DNA of 64,000 bases from JAIVJZ01 sp035645695 (GTDB lineage Bacteria; Acidobacteriota; Blastocatellia; Pyrinomonadales; Pyrinomonadaceae), in NCBI GenBank assembly GCA_035645695.1, contig DASQMC010000040.1:21482-85481 (forward strand), given 5' to 3'. A program made the translations under genes and the position numbers. The notes below the pieces were generated by a model. The model saw only the letters and a program-made list of their open reading frames with translations. It did no database searches and was not told the origin of the DNA. Shown here one piece after another: positions 62,449 through 64,000 of the stretch; the stretch's first letter is position 1; every line of letters begins with the position of its first letter.

Positions 62449-63815
62449 TGGCTGACTCGATTCTCATTGTTGACGACGAGCGCGGCATCCGCGAGACGTT
62501 GCGCGGCGTGCTCGAAGACGAAGGCTTCGCCGTGGAGGCGGTGGCTTCGGGCGAGGAGTGCCTGCAAGCCGTCGAACGGCGGGCTTACGGCTGCGTGCTG
62601 CTCGACGTGTGGCTGCCCGGCATCGACGGCCTCGACACGCTCGCGCGTCTAGCCTCTTCCGGCGCGGACTGCGCCGTCGTGATGATCTCCGGCCACGGCA
62701 ACATCGAGACGGCCGTGCGCGCGACGAAACTCGGCGCGTTCGACTTTATCGAAAAGCCGCTCTCCATCGAGCGCACCGTCCTCACCGTGCGCAACGCCCT
62801 GCGCCAGCGCGCGCTCGAACGCCAGAACGCGACGCTGGCGGCCGAGATCAACGAGGAGAACGCGATGGTCGGCGAATCGGTGGCGATGCGCGCTCTGCGC
62901 AAGCAGATCGCGGCCGTCGCGCCGACGGACGGGCGCGTGCTCATCTACGGCGAATCGGGCACGGGCAAAGAGTTGGTCGCGCGCGCCATTCACGCGCAGT
63001 CGCGACGCGCCGGGGCGCTTCTAGTCGAGTTGAACTGCGCGGCCATCCCCGAAGAGTTGATCGAGTCCGAGTTGCTCGGCCACGTCAAAGGCGCGTTCAC
63101 CGGGGCGACCTCGGCCAAGCGCGGGAAGTTCGAGTTGGCCGACGGCGCGACGCTTTTTCTGGACGAGGTGGGCGACATGAGCGCGCGCACACAGGCGAAA
63201 GTTTTGCGCGTGCTCGAAGAGCAACGCTTCGCGCCCGTCGGCGGCGGCACGCAGATACGCGTGGACGTGCGCGTGGTGGCGGCGACCAACAAGCGTCTCG
63301 AAGACGAGATCGAGCGCGGCAATTTTCGCGCCGACCTGTTCTATCGCCTCAACGTGATTCCTTTTGAAGTGCCGCCCCTGCGCGACCGTCTGGAAGACGT
63401 GCCGCTCCTTGTCGAACATTTCAACGGGAAGTTTTCCTCCGCTTACGGCAATCCGCCGAAGCGTTTTGAACTCGAAGCCATGGACGCGCTGCAAAGCTAC
63501 ACGTGGCCGGGCAACGTGCGCGAACTGAGAAATACCGTGGAGCGCGTGGTGATCATGAACCGGAAAGCACGGATCAACGTGAGCGACCTGCCCCCGCTCG
63601 GCGGCGATGCGCCGCCCGTCCCCGTCTACCGTTTCAACTCCTTCAGAGAGGCGAGCGAAGCGCACCAGCGCGAGTTCATCCGCCGCAAACTGGCCGAAGC
63701 CGACGGCAACGTCACGCGCGCGGCCGAACTGATGGGCATGGATCGCAGCCACCTCTACCGCCGCATGCGCTCGCTCGGCATCAAAGTGCGCGGCGAGCGC
63801 GAGAACGGGAGTTAG
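62448..63815 (+). CDS. ntrX: Sigma-54-dependent response regulator, NtrX-like
   Basis: A 455-residue regulator: receiver domain (Asp9/Asp10, phospho-Asp53, Lys in IEKP), AAA+ activator (Walker A GESGTGKE at 168-175, sigma-54 loop GAFTGA at 215-220, a Walker B-type TLFLDEVGDM) and a C-terminal Fis-like helix-turn-helix (NVTRAAELMGMDRSHLYRRMRSLGI). Phosphorylated by the adjacent kinase, it would activate sigma-54 promoters, probably for nitrogen or envelope genes. ATG 62448 overlaps the kinase stop. Confidence 0.94.
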   Translation: MADSILIVDDERGIRETLRGVLEDEGFAVEAVASGEECLQAVERRAYGCVLLDVWLPGIDGLDTLARLASSGADCAVVMISGHGNIETAVRATKLGAFDFIEKPLSIERTVLTVRNALRQRALERQNATLAAEINEENAMVGESVAMRALRKQIAAVAPTDGRVLIYGESGTGKELVARAIHAQSRRAGALLVELNCAAIPEELIESELLGHVKGAFTGATSAKRGKFELADGATLFLDEVGDMSARTQAKVLRVLEEQRFAPVGGGTQIRVDVRVVAATNKRLEDEIERGNFRADLFYRLNVIPFEVPPLRDRLEDVPLLVEHFNGKFSSAYGNPPKRFELEAMDALQSYTWPGNVRELRNTVERVVIMNRKARINVSDLPPLGGDAPPVPVYRFNSFREASEAHQREFIRRKLAEADGNVTRAAELMGMDRSHLYRRMRSLGIKVRGERENGS

Positions 63816-64000
63816 GTAAGTTCATATGCGGCCGACCTCTCTAAGCGCGCGGACGGGAAACTGACCGCTTATCACTTTTGGGGAGCAGTCAACCACTTGA
63901 ATATTCTGAGTTGTGGCGGCGGCAGATGCTCACGCACAAAACTTGCTGTCAACTTAAGTTGCCGCGACATCCTTTGCCAGTAATAAGACCCGATGCGCGC
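63816..64000. other. Terminal stretch without a recognised gene
   Basis: The last 185 bases hold no reading frame, RNA or hairpin that I can support. A gene may begin beyond the window. Confidence 0.4.

Overview
The window is a dense, GC-rich bacterial chromosome segment with about 55 protein genes, one tRNA and no insertion sequence, prophage or CRISPR array. The gene mix suggests a Gram-negative, cyanophycin-using member of the Acidobacteriota, probably near Blastocatellia/Pyrinomonadaceae. Supporting genes are ADP-heptose lipopolysaccharide core genes, a eukaryotic-like Ser/Thr kinase, a eukaryotic-type inositol-phosphate synthase, a GH57 branching enzyme with DUF4912, an NADase-type glycan-binding domain and a TonB-domain protein under ECF sigma control. 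The taxon is inferred from family content, not from a marker gene.

Layout. 1-8.5 kb: end of dihydroorotase, a secreted glycan-binding protein, a glycine-zipper protein, 1-Cys peroxiredoxin plus rhodanese, an SGNH hydrolase, a PE-POL protein related to DNA ligase D but lacking the ligase, and a DUF2071 protein. 8.5-13.4 kb: cyanophycinase, cyanophycin synthetase and isoaspartyl dipeptidase as one operon, a full make-and-break pathway for the Asp/Arg polymer. 13.4-13.73 kb (minus): tRNA-Leu(UAA) interrupted by a 244-nt group I intron. 13.8-28.7 kb: Fur regulator, ferredoxin, M28 peptidase, a prolyl-oligopeptidase remnant, LeuB, Ser/Thr kinase, CinA, PlsY-GpsA-SmpB, leucyl aminopeptidase, a possible structured RNA, a DnaJ membrane protein and a HEAT-repeat protein. 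28.7-37.7 kb: Clp-type ATPase, inositol-phosphate synthase, amidase, AraC regulator, a glycerophosphodiesterase remnant, GH57 enzyme plus DUF4912, and an acetyltransferase. 37.8-46.1 kb (minus): DUF3108, a membrane methyltransferase, two GT9 heptosyltransferases, the split heptose kinase and adenylyltransferase, GmhB, an SDR epimerase and a K+ channel. 46.3-64 kb: class A PBP, ECF sigma/anti-sigma/TonB operon, Uma2, IscU-like/IscS pair, a second glycine-zipper protein, SAM hydrolase, citrate synthase, CPBP protease and an NtrY-NtrX-like two-component pair.

The most unusual feature is a dispersed set of about fourteen intergenic elements. Most are inverted repeats whose arms are tandem heptamers, with a different heptamer at different loci (gttttca, gtttcag, gtgaatc, gatgagt, gtgacag, aacgatg, aaagggg). 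Arms reach 24 to 44 bp and are perfect or nearly so. Many fill the whole space between two co-directional genes: one arm begins at, or supplies, the upstream stop codon, and the other ends 0-7 nt before the downstream start, where a Shine-Dalgarno site would normally lie. Four heptamer families occur at two separate loci each. The second highlight is the intron-split tRNA-Leu(UAA), an arrangement best known from cyanobacteria and plastids.
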